A stretch of 64,000 bases of DNA from Isoetes taiwanensis. Its lineage: Eukaryota > Streptophyta > Lycopodiopsida > Isoetales > Isoetaceae. Both the position numbers and the translations under genes were made by a program. The first letter of the stretch is position 1, and every line of letters begins with the position of its first letter. The notes below the pieces were generated by a model that made no database searches, was not told the origin of the DNA, and saw nothing but the letters and a program-made list of their open reading frames with translations. Positions 10,870-22,766 of this stretch are shown here, one piece after another. The stretch covers positions 6,527,563-6,591,562 of the forward strand of contig JAJEKV010000014.1 in the NCBI GenBank assembly GCA_021234155.1, written 5' to 3'.

Positions 10870-13800
10870 CAATGTTCTAAAATAGCAATTTTGATTGATT
10901 ATAAAAACATAACTTTCAAGTATGATTTAAGCCACCTCAACCTCCGGGCACGGAGGGCAACCCTCCGTGCGCAGCACCTTGTTTCTTTTGCTTTCCTCTG
11001 CGCGCGCGGCCATTAGGGTATGGCGAAAGGGAGATGGATCAGACGGCTGTGACAAATACCTCCCTCTCATCTTTTTTTACTTCGACTGCTTCCCTTTCCT
11101 TCTTGCAGGTGATGCTGGTTTTCTAAGCTTTATTTTTTAGATAGTGAAGGACTGTGGCAGAGATAAATATGAAGAGTTCTTTCTGTTTTTTTTTTCTTTG
11201 TTCTTTTTCTTTTGCAGGATTTGGATATGGCAATAGAAGCAATCATGCAGGTAAATCGACAGGGCAAAGAAATGGTGGTTGTGATGGATGATTAGGGCTT
11301 CGGATTTTGTCTTGCAGGTCCGCCGGCATTTTAGGGCTTTGATCTTTCTTTGTCTTCTATGGCTATAGCATATTAGAGCATAATAGAAGCAGATAAAACA
11401 GATAAAATACAGATGAATAGGTTTTGAAGAGCTTTGAAATGGTGATGCAAGGTGAAGCTATGGTAGCAAAGCATTTTTACAGGCTTGGCTTTTGTACATG
11501 TTGATCAATCGAAATAAGATTTTTAAGGCAACATCTTCAGAACTGTTAGACAGATTGGTAAAAAAGAAAAATGTGACCAGTGTTTGCTTTTCTCATCTTG
11601 GATCTTTGTTTATATGCAGATATGGCAAGGTAGTTACGAAAATGAAGATAGATGGCAGCCAGCAAGGCTGTAGATTTTGAAAATGAAGGCAAATTTAGAA
11701 AGAAATTTGAAGGCTAGCAATTGTTGGCTTCCTTTAATAAATCCACAAAAATATTCAATCCATTTTACTTCTAATGCTTCAATTCTTATTCCGCTGGCCA
11801 ATCAAAAAATGAATAGAAGCAACAATTCATACCTCTGCAATAGGCTCCAGATTTTACAGATTCCTCCTCTAAAATATAGCCCTCTTCCTCCTCTAAAATA
11901 TAGCCATCTTTGACAAACTTATGATATACACCACTGCACACCACCATTCCTCCGCAACAAGCTCCAAACTCACAGATTCTTCCGCTAAAATATGGCCATC
12001 TTGTTTTACTTTGACAAACCTTTGATACATTCATTGATCTAAACATATGAGATTATGCCAGCAAAGTGTTGCTTTCTCAGAATGCCCCCCAAAACATGTT
12101 AGTTTGGTCAACGCATGCAAGGCAAACGGAAGTCGAAGAGTTATCGACAAGAACCAAAGCAAATCTCAAAGTATATGAGACAGGATAAGCCTCACTTTAC
12201 TGGCATCATACATCACCAACATAATCATTCCATCGTAATTTCTTGCACCAATTCATATCATAAACTTAACTTCATTTGATATTAGAGAAATTGAGATAAC
12301 AGATGAGAGAATGACATAATCATACTCAAAATATCATACTTCAACATAATATTATTCAACTGATCAAGAAAGATACTTACAACTTCAAAAACTTTGTCCA
12401 GATGTCATCTTCCAAAATTGGGCCTCCCTCCTACACGAATTTTGACCATCTTAGACAAAACTGCACTTGATCCTAGCCACCAAATCTGGGCAAATCTCAA
12501 CATTGGATCCAAATTCTAACTACCATAAGTTCACTAGATCTTGCCATTTCAACATCAAACCTAGGCCATCTAAACTCCTTGCAATTACCATGCTCCTCCA
12601 GATTCATGCCACATCATTAACTTATCAACCATTGAAAATATTTCTTAAGGACTTTAATACTCCTTCAAGTCCATAGGTTCCACTTTAGTACATCATAAAT
12701 GCTTCCTCCATAATATTTGCACATGTTTTACATTTTCTCCACATTACAACATATTGTTCTCCATTTTTGCACACATTTCATCAATTTAAGCACATCATGC
12801 AAAAATAGTCAAGATAAAACACACAACACATGGAGCCCCTGTGTGTGAGCTGCCTAGCATTTAAGTTGATGTAGCATTCTCATTTTGAACTGACTCCAAG
12901 CTAGATATCACATAAATCCACCTGTATAAGTCAATGAGTAAGAGAAATGTTCGCGGCGGCCTTGGCTGCCGCGATAAATTTCTTGTATTTATAATTTGTC
13001 TATCAAGCAAGATTTGTTGTGCACTAGTTTTTTAATGTGCATAATTTGGAATCCTTTAAAATGTAAAATGTGGCGATGATCTGCAATATTGAACAAGATA
13101 TGTGAAATACTTTATCCTACGAAAAACCTCAATCTAAGTTTTGTCCCAAAATTAAGACATAATCCCAATTTAAATGAATGTTAGTTCAACCACCAGAATA
13201 AACATTCCCAAGTCACGTAAAATATTACAATAAATTGCAAAAAATATATACACCTTCAAGAAAACTACAGAATCCAAGATTGTAAATGTCTTTCAAATAA
13301 GAAAAGCCTTTGCCATGAAAAAAAAACAACTAAAACTTACATATTACAATGTCAACAAGAATAAATGAAACTTGAATAAAAATCTTTACAGGTAGCCATT
13401 CTGCAACTCCAAATACTGGATTTGCCAAGAAAGTTTCCAAAAGCACATGGAATCGCGATCTTTAGCCGATCTTGCAAGATATAAGTGCAAAAGAAAAAAG
13501 ATAATGGCATTATCTGCCATATCAAACCTAAAGCTTGCAATCAAAATAGTAACGCCATCGTTCTGGCAAGGCAGCACGGAAATGCCATGGCCGTTAGATG
13601 AAGCATAGAAAGAGAAAGAGAAAACCAGTACGACCAACTCAGCCTGACACATCAAAATGCCACCTCAGAATTGCAAGAATCCAAGACTTCATGTAACAAG
13701 AATTGTGTGTGAATTGAAATTTCACGGTGTCAAGCATGCTTCCTATTACAACACAAGATGGGGAGGGGGGGTAACTCAGAGATCTTGCAGGATGAACACA

Positions 13801-14190
13801 AATGTGAACTCAGAACTTAAAGCCTGTTAAAAGAATACTTATGATTATATTCTTTAAGTAAGGACAAGTTAATATGGTTTAAAGTCATAAGAACCTTATG
13901 AAGTTATTAAGCCCTATAAATATATATTAACTTTTTTAAATAAAGGTTTAAAAAATGGTCGCTACAGTAGTTGCGACCAGAAATCCAATGGCAACCAATG
14001 AACCCGGAATGGGCTGGATAGGCTTCAAACTGGCCGAATCAACTCGACAGAGAGCAATTAAGGCAGATCAAGTTGTATTAAGCCAAAGATGGTCTGAATT
14101 AAGCCAAAAGCAGCCCAATCAAAATTAGCTAAAAGGCCAAACCTTTTCTTAAAGAGAAGAAAATTAGAAAGGCAATCGATTTGTGAGAAG
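10870..14190. other. Gene-poor stretch, no gene supported
   Basis: No supported gene. Short ORFs here lack family features. Notable are a perfect 10-bp GC-rich hairpin at 10,948-10,970 (GCACGGAGGG, loop CAA, CCCTCCGTGC), a second hairpin around 12,953-12,975 (CGCGGCGGCC with GGCTGCCGCG), and diverged repeats of CCTCTAAAATATAGCC near 11,868-11,905 with a related copy near 11,940-12,000. The remainder is AT-rich. Confidence 0.4.
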
Positions 14191-14224
14191 GATAGAGAGA
14201 AACTAGTTGCAAGCTTGCTTGTTG

Positions 14225-14428
14225 CTCTATCCCGGGTTTCGCTTTTCCTTTTCTTTTTTCCTAATTTTCCTACACACTTTCCTTTTTCCTTTTTTCTTTC
14301 CCTTCCCTTTCCCCCTTTCCACCACCTTTTTCCTTTCCCTTCCCTTTTCATCCTTTTCTTGCCCTTCCCTTTTTTCCCCGACCCTTCTTCCCTTTCTTTT
14401 TCTCTTTCCTTTTCCTTTCTCTTTTCCA
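14225..14428. repeat. Polypyrimidine tract
   Basis: About 200 bp of almost pure C/T on the plus strand (runs of CCTTTTC, CCCTTCCC). Long apparent ORFs on both strands here are products of the skewed composition (Phe/Ser/Pro on one strand, Lys/Glu/Gly/Arg on the other) and should not be read as genes. Confidence 0.85.
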
Positions 14429-15126
14429 GTAATTCCTTGCCAACTGGCACTTAAGTCGACCAGAATCTCCATTGATTGCACATGCCTTTGCATCTTAAAC
14501 CCCCAAAACAATAGTATTGCCCTCCAAAGGAATAGTAGCTCATATTGCAATAATAATGCCATATATTGCAGTGTTCGCATCATCGGTTTGTCGTTGTTGA
14601 AAACGAGTACATTAGTATAGAAACGATTACATTACAATATAAGATAACTAAGTTTATTGATAGAATAATTCCTTGCCAACTGGCATTTAAGCCGACTAGA
14701 GTCTCCATTGATTGCACATGCCTTTGCCTCTTAAACCCCCAAAACGATAATATTGCCCTCCAAAGAAATAGTAACTCACATTGCAATAATAATGCCATAG
14801 ATGTTAGCATCATCGATTTGTCATTGTTGAAAACGAGTACATTAGTATAGAAACGATTGCATTTATAATATAAGACAACTAAGTTTATTGATAGAGGTAA
14901 CCATAATTCCTTGCCAACTGGCATTTAAGCCAACTAGAATCTCCATTGATTGCACATGCCAAACCCCCAAAACATTAGTATTGCCCTCCAAAGAAATAGT
15001 AGCCCACATTGCAATAAAAATGCCATATATTGCAGTAGTGTTCGCATCATCGATTTGTCGTTGTTGAAAACGAGTACATTAATATAGAAACGATTACATT
15101 ATAATATAAGGTAGCTAAGTTTATTG

Positions 15127-15260
15127 ATAGAATAGAATAGAATAGAATATGATTTTATCGTCCACGGAGACCAACTGGCCTATGGGACCCAAGTACAAAG
15201 AGAGAGCAGTAGGCGTATTACTACCAGGATTAAAAAACCCCCGCCCCGAAGGGTTTTACC
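15127..15260 (-). mobile_element. SINE-like element with (TTCTA)n tail, copy 1
   Basis: Read on the minus strand it starts near GGTAAAACCCTTCGGGGCGG, has GGGGTTTTTTAATCCT, GGTCCCATAGGCC and GGTCTCCGTGGAC, and ends in a run of ATTCT pentamers. The same element occurs in plus orientation at 43,476-43,605. A short interspersed sequence with a fixed body and a simple-repeat tail fits a SINE or similar retroposon. No A/B boxes are obvious. Confidence 0.6.
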
Positions 15261-15291
15261 ATAATTCCTTGCCAATTGGCACTTAAGCCGA

Positions 15292-15613
15292 GGGTGAAAG
15301 CATGCTAGGGTGTACCATCTAAAGTTCTTTTTAGGGAGTGCAAAACTACCCAGAAAAGTACCCAGCACTGGGTATTGGGAACTTGCATAAATGTCTCAAT
15401 AAGAAATAAGTTTGAGAGTTGATTCATTCATTTTAATCTTTAATGGTATTGTTACCCACTAATACTATAGGTTAACATTTTATTGACCTTCAATACAAAA
15501 TTTTTGAATTGATTTTAATGGGAAGAAAAAACAAGAAGTGACAATTTTAAAAGTACCCAGTGTAGGTACTTTTGAGGGTTCCAAAAGTGGTACAGCGTAG
15601 CATGCTTTCACCC
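15292..15613. mobile_element. 322-bp MITE with TIRs and CCGA duplication
   Basis: The ends are GGGTGAAAGCATGCTA and its exact 16-bp inverse TAGCATGCTTTCACCC, continuing imperfectly inwards (GTACC and AAAGT blocks). CCGA is duplicated at 15,288-15,291 and 15,614-15,617. Removing the element and one CCGA restores the repeat unit sequence TTAAGCCGACTAGA that is intact at about 14,687, which proves insertion. There is no coding capacity. The 4-bp duplication is unusual, so the superfamily is left open. Confidence 0.85.
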
Positions 15614-16064
15614 CCGACTAGAATCTCCATTGATTGCATATGCCTTCGCCTCTTAAACCCCCAAAACAATAGTATTGCCCTCAAAAGGAATAGTAGCTCA
15701 CATTGGAATACTAATATCACATATTGCAGCGTTCACATCATTGATTTGTTGTCCTTGAAAACGATTACATTAGTACAGAGAGAATGCAAGTTGCAACATT
15801 TACCTTTACCCTTAATACTCTTAGTACAGAGTGTCTGCAAGTTGTAGCCTTTACCTTTACCCATTGTAAAAACAAACCTTATCATCATCCTGATGAGATG
15901 CAATCTGAACCGTTGGATGTGCTCCTATCGACGGACGACTACCAATCGCTTAACCTTTATCCTTATCCTTTATCCTTTATATGTTGGCTCATTTCATCAA
16001 TAGAGCATCGCCTGCTATGGTGTAAATTTCTTAGTGTTCTTTGTATGTCTTGATATTTCACCAA

Positions 16065-17337
16065 ATGAGCTCATCAGCTTTGGCATCAAAATGGAGACAA
16101 GTGCAAGGAGAAAATCACTGGAAAGGCATGATAGATCCCCTAGATATTGAGCTTCGGAAGGAGCTGATACGCTATGGGGAATTGATCCAGGTGATGTATG
16201 ATTCACTGGACAATGATGTAGAATCAAAATACGCAGGCCTACCTAGGTATGGCAAGAGCAAGCTGTTCGAGGCAGTGGGCCTAAACAATCCAGACGAAGG
16301 GCTAAGCGTGGACTACAACATCACAAGGTATTTCTACGCAACGGCAACGGCAAATGCAGAGGCAACATTTCTGCTAAAATCGATCCACAAGGATGCATGG
16401 GCTAGGCAGAACAACTGGAATGGATACATAGCAGTGGCGGATGACAAGGGCAAGGAATGGCTTGGAAGGAGATATTGTGGTGGTGTTCAGGGGCACCAAG
16501 AGAGACGCTGAATGGGTGGATGACGTCCATCATAAACCCGTCAAGCTTCCTCCTCTCAACCCATCCTCTGAAGCAAGCTCTCTTCTGTCTGCCTTGCATG
16601 ACGATGGCATCCGAGTTGCCGAAGGATGGGTTCTGGTCTATAACTCCAAATCCGACTCTGCCCCATTGGGGAAGCTCAGTGCTCGCGAGCAGGTTCTCGC
16701 CGAGCTTAAACGCCTTCTAGAACAGTATAAGGATGAAGACGTTAGTATTACTGTCATTGGCCATAGCCTTGGCGCTGCTCTTGCTACTCTTTGCGCTTAT
16801 GATATTGCAAATGAAGGGATCAATCAAAGGACCAATTCTAGTGGCCACACAGAAACCATCCCTGTTACTTCCTTTGCATACGCAAGCCCCTGTGTTGGTA
16901 ATCTTTTCTTCAAACAACACGCCGAGAAGCTCCCCGGTCTGCGCATCTTGCGCATTCATAACATTCAAGATTTGATTCCTCTTGCTCCTAGCACACTCCT
17001 GGGTTATATACATGCTGGAGTGGAGAGAAGCTTTGATTATACCATTTCTCCTCACCTCAAGAACGATACTGATATTTGGAAGAAGCATAATCTGGAGGCT
17101 ATTCTTCACATGGTTGCAGGATTTCAGACATCTCTTTCCAGGACTTTCAAGCTGGAAGTTGATAGAGATTATGCCTTGGTCAATAAAAATTCTGATGCCC
17201 TCCAGGATAATCTGCTCATTCCTCCTAATTGGTGGAAGCTCCAACACTTGGGAATGTTGTTTTCCAATGGACGTTGGAGGCTTCCTGAACGATTGCCCGA
17301 GGATCTGCCTTCTATGGACAACCCAGAGTACAACTGA
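16065..17337 (+). CDS. Class-3 lipase, phospholipase A1 (DAD1-like, type II), one frameshift
   Basis: This intronless gene would give about 424 residues if one 2-bp loss is allowed for, the usual length of plant cytosolic PLA1-II enzymes, which hydrolyse the sn-1 acyl ester of glycerolipids. The start MSSSALASKWRQVQGENHW is the family N-terminus (W...G.N.W.G..DPL), with no transit peptide. The nucleophile elbow GHSLGAAL has its Ser codon at 16,765. The likely Asp lies in HNIQDLIP and the His in KKHNLEAILH, completing the triad. FRGTKRDAEW precedes the lipase core. At about 16,466 the frame changes between LGRR and DIVVVFRG where GA appears to be missing, leaving either a recent pseudogene or an assembly indel. 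A decayed inverted paralogue lies at 39,608-41,081. Confidence 0.88.
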
Positions 17338-17351
17338 AGCAACTTGCCAAG

Positions 17352-17763
17352 GACATAACTTTAATTTTGAGTAAAGTAATGTAAGCCGATATAATAAAAG
17401 TTAATGCTACTTTCCATGGTAGCTAGCAATTAACATTGTAAGAGGTGCTCCCTCTCATACATATGCATTAATATTTTGCATTTGGGCTTTACTATGTTTT
17501 TGTTGTATTCGAGTTAGATGTACTTGATAATATTTCTAAAGTGCACCGTTTCTTAGTTTCTTAGCTTTCTTAGAACATAGCTTTTAACTTTGAGTAAAAT
17601 AACGTAAGCTGCTACTTTCAATGGTAACTAGTAACTAACATACTAGAATTTGTAAGAGGTGCGCCCTCTGTTACATCTGCATTAATATCTAGCATTTGGG
17701 CTTTAGTATGATTTTGTTTGTATTCTAGTATAGATGTATTAAACAATATTTCTAGACTGCACC
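17352..17763. repeat. Direct duplication downstream of the lipase gene
   Basis: Two copies of an approximately 195-bp block lie at 17,352-17,548 and 17,572-17,763. Both run AACATA..TTTTAA-TTTGAGTAAA, then GTAAGAGGTGC-CCCTCT, then GCATTTGGGCTTTA, then a terminal TTTCTA-A-TGCACC. This probably duplicates the 3' UTR/terminator region of the lipase gene. The copies are perhaps 80-85% alike by eye. Confidence 0.75.
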
Positions 17764-17774
17764 TTGCTTAGCCA

Positions 17775-18093
17775 CACAGTGGTTTTTATAGCTAATACGT
17801 GGTTAGCAGGCTTGCCTAAACATCCTGATAATAATTCCTGGAATTCTAGCTTGTCCACGTGCACTGTCACATCAGCCAATTTATCTCCTGATTCTCTACG
17901 TGAACTGCCACATCATCAATTTTAATACTATCGTTAGATTCTTTATTTTCTAATATTGCGGCTAGGAAAATTAGAAAATATGTGGACAGTCTATCAACAA
18001 CGACGGCATGCCAAAATCCAGCCCCTGCTTCCTGTCGTCATTCCATTCTCTTCTTGCCTTCTTTCCTTTCTTTCTTCCTCCATCCTCATTTCC
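17775..18093. other. Intergenic, with a GTGGTT-type repeat trace
   Basis: No gene. CAGTGGTTTTTATAGC and TACGTGGTTA at about 17,779-17,812 resemble the GTGGTT-rich repeat at 57,000-57,700. The remainder appears unique. Confidence 0.35.
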
Positions 18094-18096
18094 TAA

Positions 18097-18442
18097 GGGT
18101 ATGGTCACATGTACATGTCAATATGAAGGGATAGACGTCAAAATTTCAAAAACTAAGGGTCACATGAGAGTTTTTGACATGAAGAGCTTCATGTCAACGT
18201 CTATCCATTCCACGGGCTTCCTCTTCGGCTGAAGGAGTCCATGTTGACATGAAGCCTTTTTATTTTGACACGTTGCAAATTTTGGAATAGATCAACCGTC
18301 TAAATTAAGGAAGTTTCTTTGAACGGTTCATAGCTTTTTGACGTGGCATTTCCTTTGAAGATGGACATGCGACCCCAACCTTTTATAAGCATTCAAGTCG
18401 ACATGAAAGACGTCATGTCAACATCCTCATGTGACCTGGCCC
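18097..18442. mobile_element. PIF/Harbinger (Tourist-like) MITE
   Basis: The 346-bp element has terminal inverted repeats GGGTATGGTCACATG and CATGTGACCTGGCCC (complement GGGCCAGGTCACATG) and is flanked by TAA at 18,094-18,096 and 18,443-18,445. A 3-bp TAA/TTA duplication with GGG..-starting TIRs is diagnostic of PIF/Harbinger MITEs. Internally, it contains several ATGTTGACATGAA-type inverted motifs. The small ORF overlapping its left end is not supported as a gene. Confidence 0.85.
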
Positions 18443-18929
18443 TAATTCCATTTGTTTTTCTCTGGCTGAAGCTCCTGAGTAAAAAATGCAAGAAGCAGAT
18501 TAGGTCAAAGAAGAGGCAGAGCAAGCAGTGTGCGGCCAGGAAATTATTTCGAAAGCTAAGCCTTAGTAGAATACGTGGAGCAATTAGCTATTTCTCAAGA
18601 TCTAGTAGAAACAATTTGTTTCCTGGATCTTAAGATATTTGCTTTGGCACATGAGAGCAATGCTCAATGAAGGAGAAAACATATGCTAGTTGAGCTCTAA
18701 TACTAGTTTTGGTCTTGCCATATCACTTGTATTCATCTTGGTAAGGTCGTGACTTCACCAAAGAAGCAGGGACCAAAGGAGCAGGAAGACTGTGGTAGTT
18801 CAGAGGAATATGGTGCTTTGGGGCTCTAGATACCCTTTTGTACCATTATTTTCTACCCTTTTTTCAATCTGAACCAGGTCAGTATGCTAATAATATTATA
18901 AGTTTTATACCCTGCTTATGCCAGGAACA

Positions 18930-19682
18930 TGAGTTGCATGTCTCGATGGGACCTGCAAAGGTGGTGCTATGGCTGCCAGACTTGAAGCCTGCAAGATTGC
19001 GCTTCGTAAGCCTCATTGCAAATCCAAAACCTTCATCAAAGCTGCCTTTTTTTTTTTTCTCTCTAGCAATAGTATGTGTGTTTTGCTTTTCTGTAGTTCT
19101 TTCAGCAGTTCCTTTTCCATCTCAAATTGATCATGTTCTCCCTATAAATGCTTAGAGTCAACCCTTGGACTTGTGTTTCCCAGCCATGTCTGTGTTTGAA
19201 AGACTGCAACACCAGTAGGGATTAGGCACTCTGTTTTGGCCCAAAGTGGGCTTGTAATGCATCTAAATCAGAGCACAGGCATTGATGATTTTGCTTTGGA
19301 AGTCGAAGATATCCCTCTGGATGTCATTACACTTTGTTGGTCCTATTAGATGCGCAAATCATATGTGTCTGAGAGCGGAAAATGGTGTTGCCTTGCAAAA
19401 GCTAACTTCCTTTCTTTACCCAAATCCTTAAGAAGTGAGATTTGGCAGCAAGCTAGCAAATTTGAGGACAAAAGACCTCAAATTGTAGACGTCTATAATA
19501 AACAATGGAATTATTTCGATCTCTAGTTGGATCGTCTTCAACACCATTTTTCAGTATGAACAGTATGGAAACTTCTTGAACTATTGAATCTATTAGCTGC
19601 ATATCTGGCAGGCTCCTATGTCAAAGGCTATCTTCTACAACCAGCAGATGCATAGAAATTACTGGAGCTATTTCTCCCAAGG
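18930..19682 (+). pseudogene. Decayed gene, unrecognised
   Basis: About 18,948-19,046 reads GTCKGGAMAARLEACKIALR in a frame without stops. About 19,282-19,681 reads DDFALEVEDIPLDVITLCW, then SGKWCCLAKANFLSLPK, then LLELLNLLAAYLAGSYVKG, and ends at a good AG/GTAAAA donor. Four in-frame stops (TAG, TAG, TGA, TAG) interrupt the second block. The composition is clearly protein-like, so this is an exon of a real gene that has decayed. I do not recognise the family. Confidence 0.4.
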
Positions 19683-20544
19683 TAAAAAGATTTTTGGTCG
19701 CCTTCACTACATTAGCTCATTATTCGTTTTTCCTTCTCTCTTTTACTTTCACTGCCTATTTTATTTACAAACGGCATTAATGATTTAACAGGCAAACTTA
19801 ATCAACTGGAGCTTGCATTGCTATTCTGTTATTTGCAAGTTCATGATTCGAAATGATTGTCCTTTGCAGTTCAGAAAGGCCTGATACCCATCTCACTCGT
19901 TTCACATAAAAAAAATAGGGTTCTTCCTACTTCTAGAAGGATGATGTTTATAGCCAGGAATTTCTTTGCTTATCTCAAACAATAATAGTGCAGTTCTAAG
20001 AAATATATGGAGACAAATCTTTTTCCCAACACACCTCTTGGCTTTGAGGTGTGTATTTGTTTTGTTGTGCATCAGTTGGGCCTAAAAAATAATTATGATC
20101 GGTGTCAAGGTTTGACAAAGTTAAACCTTCATGATCTCAATAGAAGGCAAAGCAACAGAGATTGCTTGGTTTGGGCATTCATGCAACATGGAGTTCTGGC
20201 ATGATTTCTGCAGGTCGCACATGACCTTTCTTACATTATCTGCATTGCTCTTACGGCCTTCTATCTAGCAATTTGTTTCAAAATCTAACTTAGTATGTAC
20301 AGATCTACAGAGATAGGCTGTGATTTATGTATTCCATCATAGTAATTATGCCAGCTGAGATCTTAAATAAGGGGGCCTGCCTTGGGCAATTAGTGGTTAG
20401 TTTGTCCAAGTCATCATTAAATGTCTTATTTATTATACATAAAAAACGATGCCCACATCCTCCTTAAAATCCTCCGTAAAAACCCCCTCAAAATCCTCCT
20501 TCTTTCCGTGGAATAGCAATGATTTTCAGAAATGGGGTATTTGG

Positions 20545-21245
20545 CCACATTACCCCCTTTGTGATTTTGTAAATTAGTATCCTCTTATTTGAAGTTTTTT
20601 TTATATCCCCTATTGTCATATGTAATGTTCATACCCCATTTCTTACAATTAATGTTCATACCCTTTTCTAGCAACTATCCCCCTTTGTGATTTTGTAACT
20701 TTAGTATCCCCTTACTCGAAAATTTCTTCATTTATACCCTATTTGACATATGCAATATTTCATACCCCATTTCTTGCAACTAATATTCATACCCCTTTCC
20801 TCAACAATCCTCTTTTTGTGATTTTGTAGTTTCATATCCCCTTACTCGAAACTTTCTTCATTTGTACCTCATTTCTACATATGCAATATTCATACCCCAT
20901 TTCTTGCAACCACCATTCATACCCCTTTTCTCAACAATCCTCTTTTTGTGATTTTGTAGTTTCATATCCCCTTACTCGAAAATTTCTTCATTTGTACCCC
21001 ATTCCATATGTGCGTACCCCTTTAAAACAATCAATGTTCATACCCCATTATCACAACAATCCCCCCTTTGTGATATATATCCTCCTATAAAAAATTCTTT
21101 CTGTTGTACTCTATTTCTACATGCAATGTATTCCCTGTTTCCATATGCAACAATTCCCCATTTCCATATGCAATGTTTTACCCTGTCCCCTGTTTCTGCA
21201 ACTCCCCCTTTATATTTTATAGACTAATATCCTCTTATCATGGCA
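20545..21245. repeat. Approximately 125-bp tandem repeat array, about 5.5 units
   Basis: Units start with CCCCCTTTGTGATTTTGTA or the variant CCTCTTTTTGTGATTTTGTA, at about 20,558, 20,683, 20,808, 20,938, 21,060 and 21,205. Each continues with TATCCCCTTACTCGAAA, TTCTTCATTT and one or two TTCATACCCCATTTC phrases. The spacing drifts from 122 to 145 bp. There is strong strand asymmetry (C/T rich). No coding potential. Confidence 0.9.
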
Positions 21246-21545
21246 TGTTAATGTCTATAACTTGTAAGATCCGTTAATGTAAATTCTAGACCAACCCTGA
21301 TTGTTGCCAAACCAAGATTTACTTCTCATTTGCCAAATGAACAGGGAATAAATCAGGGTGCCCAACTCCACTTTATCTCCAATCTTACATCATTCTTAAG
21401 CATTATATCCCAGAAGCTCTTCTATTTGCTCATTGGATAACATCCCACTAAAGAAATATGCAAAAAAGAAAACGAAAAAGGCTGGACCATACTTAGAATG
21501 ATAGCATATAAACTTTTTTTGTATGATCTTACCTAAATCCGATGA

Positions 21546-22560
21546 TTACATAACATACAACTGTTCAAAATTAAAAGCCGTTCTAGCCTTTATGTTTTTG
21601 GGCGACCCCATGTAAGAAAATTCACCATTAATGTAAATACCATGTGAATTTGCCACAGACCGTGGCAAAAGACCAGTTGCATCTAAAGCAAAGTAAGCAG
21701 GCTTTGCAGCAAAATCAAGCTCAAGGGGCGAGTCTTCCAAGGTCTCCCTCATTGCAACCTTGGGTCCAATGGGATATTTCCTTTGCGCTTGAGCAATGTG
21801 CAATTAACAGTTGATAGGCAGAGCCAATCCAATCTCATCTTCAAGCATATATAATAGGTCCAACATTCACATATATAACACAAAGAATTGCATCTAAAAC
21901 TTTGCTTACAAAATAAGCGGCAACTTCAATAATCGGCTTCCAGCATTTCCGCTCTATACCATGCTGTAAAATTAGATGGGTTCCGCTCTATACCATGCTG
22001 TAAAATTAGATGGGTACACAAACAACGTAAGCCAAGAATTAAAGCTAGATATTGAGCATGCCCTTCTAATAGATGCAAAGTGGATATATTAGCCAAATTG
22101 TTACATAAAACCTGCTTTATTGGAAACAAAAGCTGCATGATTGACCATAGCTTTAAGTGATGCAAGGAGATTGTCCAGCGCATGGAACAACAAACCCTTG
22201 CATTATATCACTTCAAACAATTAACCAACTCCAATTATCACTTCGAACATGGATCTAGTGATGATAAGAATCTAGAGTTTATCTGCTAAATGCTGCTCGT
22301 TGCATGCCACTATTGACAAAATGAAGCCATTGTACATTTCCAGCAAGATTAAGCACTTACGTTTTGATAGCCCATTCCAGCTGATTAAAAGCCATTCTTG
22401 CCTTTATGTTTTTGGGCAACCCCACGAAAAAAAATTCATCATTACTGTAAATACTATGTGAACTCGCCAAAAACGTCGCGGAAGACCAATTGCATCTAAG
22501 GTAGAGCAGACAGGCTTTGAAGTGAAATCAAGCTCAAGGGGCAAGTCTTCCAGAATCTAG
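21546..22560 (-). pseudogene. Duplicated coding module, unrecognised
   Basis: On the minus strand, 21,568-21,760 encodes TLEDSPLELDFAAKPAYFAL, then ATGLLPRSVANSHGIYINGEF, an uninterrupted frame within 21,546-21,803. A second, decayed copy at about 22,385-22,557 reads ILEDLPLELDFTSKP then falls out of frame. Between them, at 21,946-22,014, a 34-bp unit (TTCCGCTCTATACCATGCTG..) is repeated twice in tandem. The module is a duplicated exon of an unknown gene, and its relation to the fragments at 22.8-23.8 kb is unclear. Confidence 0.4.
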
Positions 22561-22766
22561 CATAGCCACGACCCGTGCTGAGGTCAGCCGCTGCCAATCC
22601 CATTCTGAGTTGAACAAAAAATGATCAATTAGGTTGCAGGTGCAATCACAGAAGTAAGAACACATTAAACAAAATATTATCAAGATGTATATCTGTAAAA
22701 GGAGATGGTGAAATGCAAACAAAACTTAATTCTCTAAGGGAAATAAATCCAAAGTTTAGATCTCAC

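Larger units (their letters stand above)
14431..15780. repeat. 237-bp tandem repeat array, four copies, twice interrupted
   Basis: Units begin with AATTCCTTGCCAACTGGCA at 14,431, 14,667, 14,905 and 15,263 (period about 237 bp). Shared interior phrases include CTCCATTGATTGCACATGCC, AACCCCCAAAACA and GAAAACGAGTACATTA. The third unit is followed by a SINE-like insert (15,127-15,260). The fourth is split by a 322-bp MITE (15,292-15,613) and resumes at 15,618 with CTAGAATCTCCATTGATTGC. Reading frames across the array are not supported as genes. Confidence 0.85.

Noticed and set aside
14058-14620. Long ORFs on both strands over the C/T tract
   Set aside because: They are low-complexity translations of a polypyrimidine tract. 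Both strands and several frames are open only because of composition.
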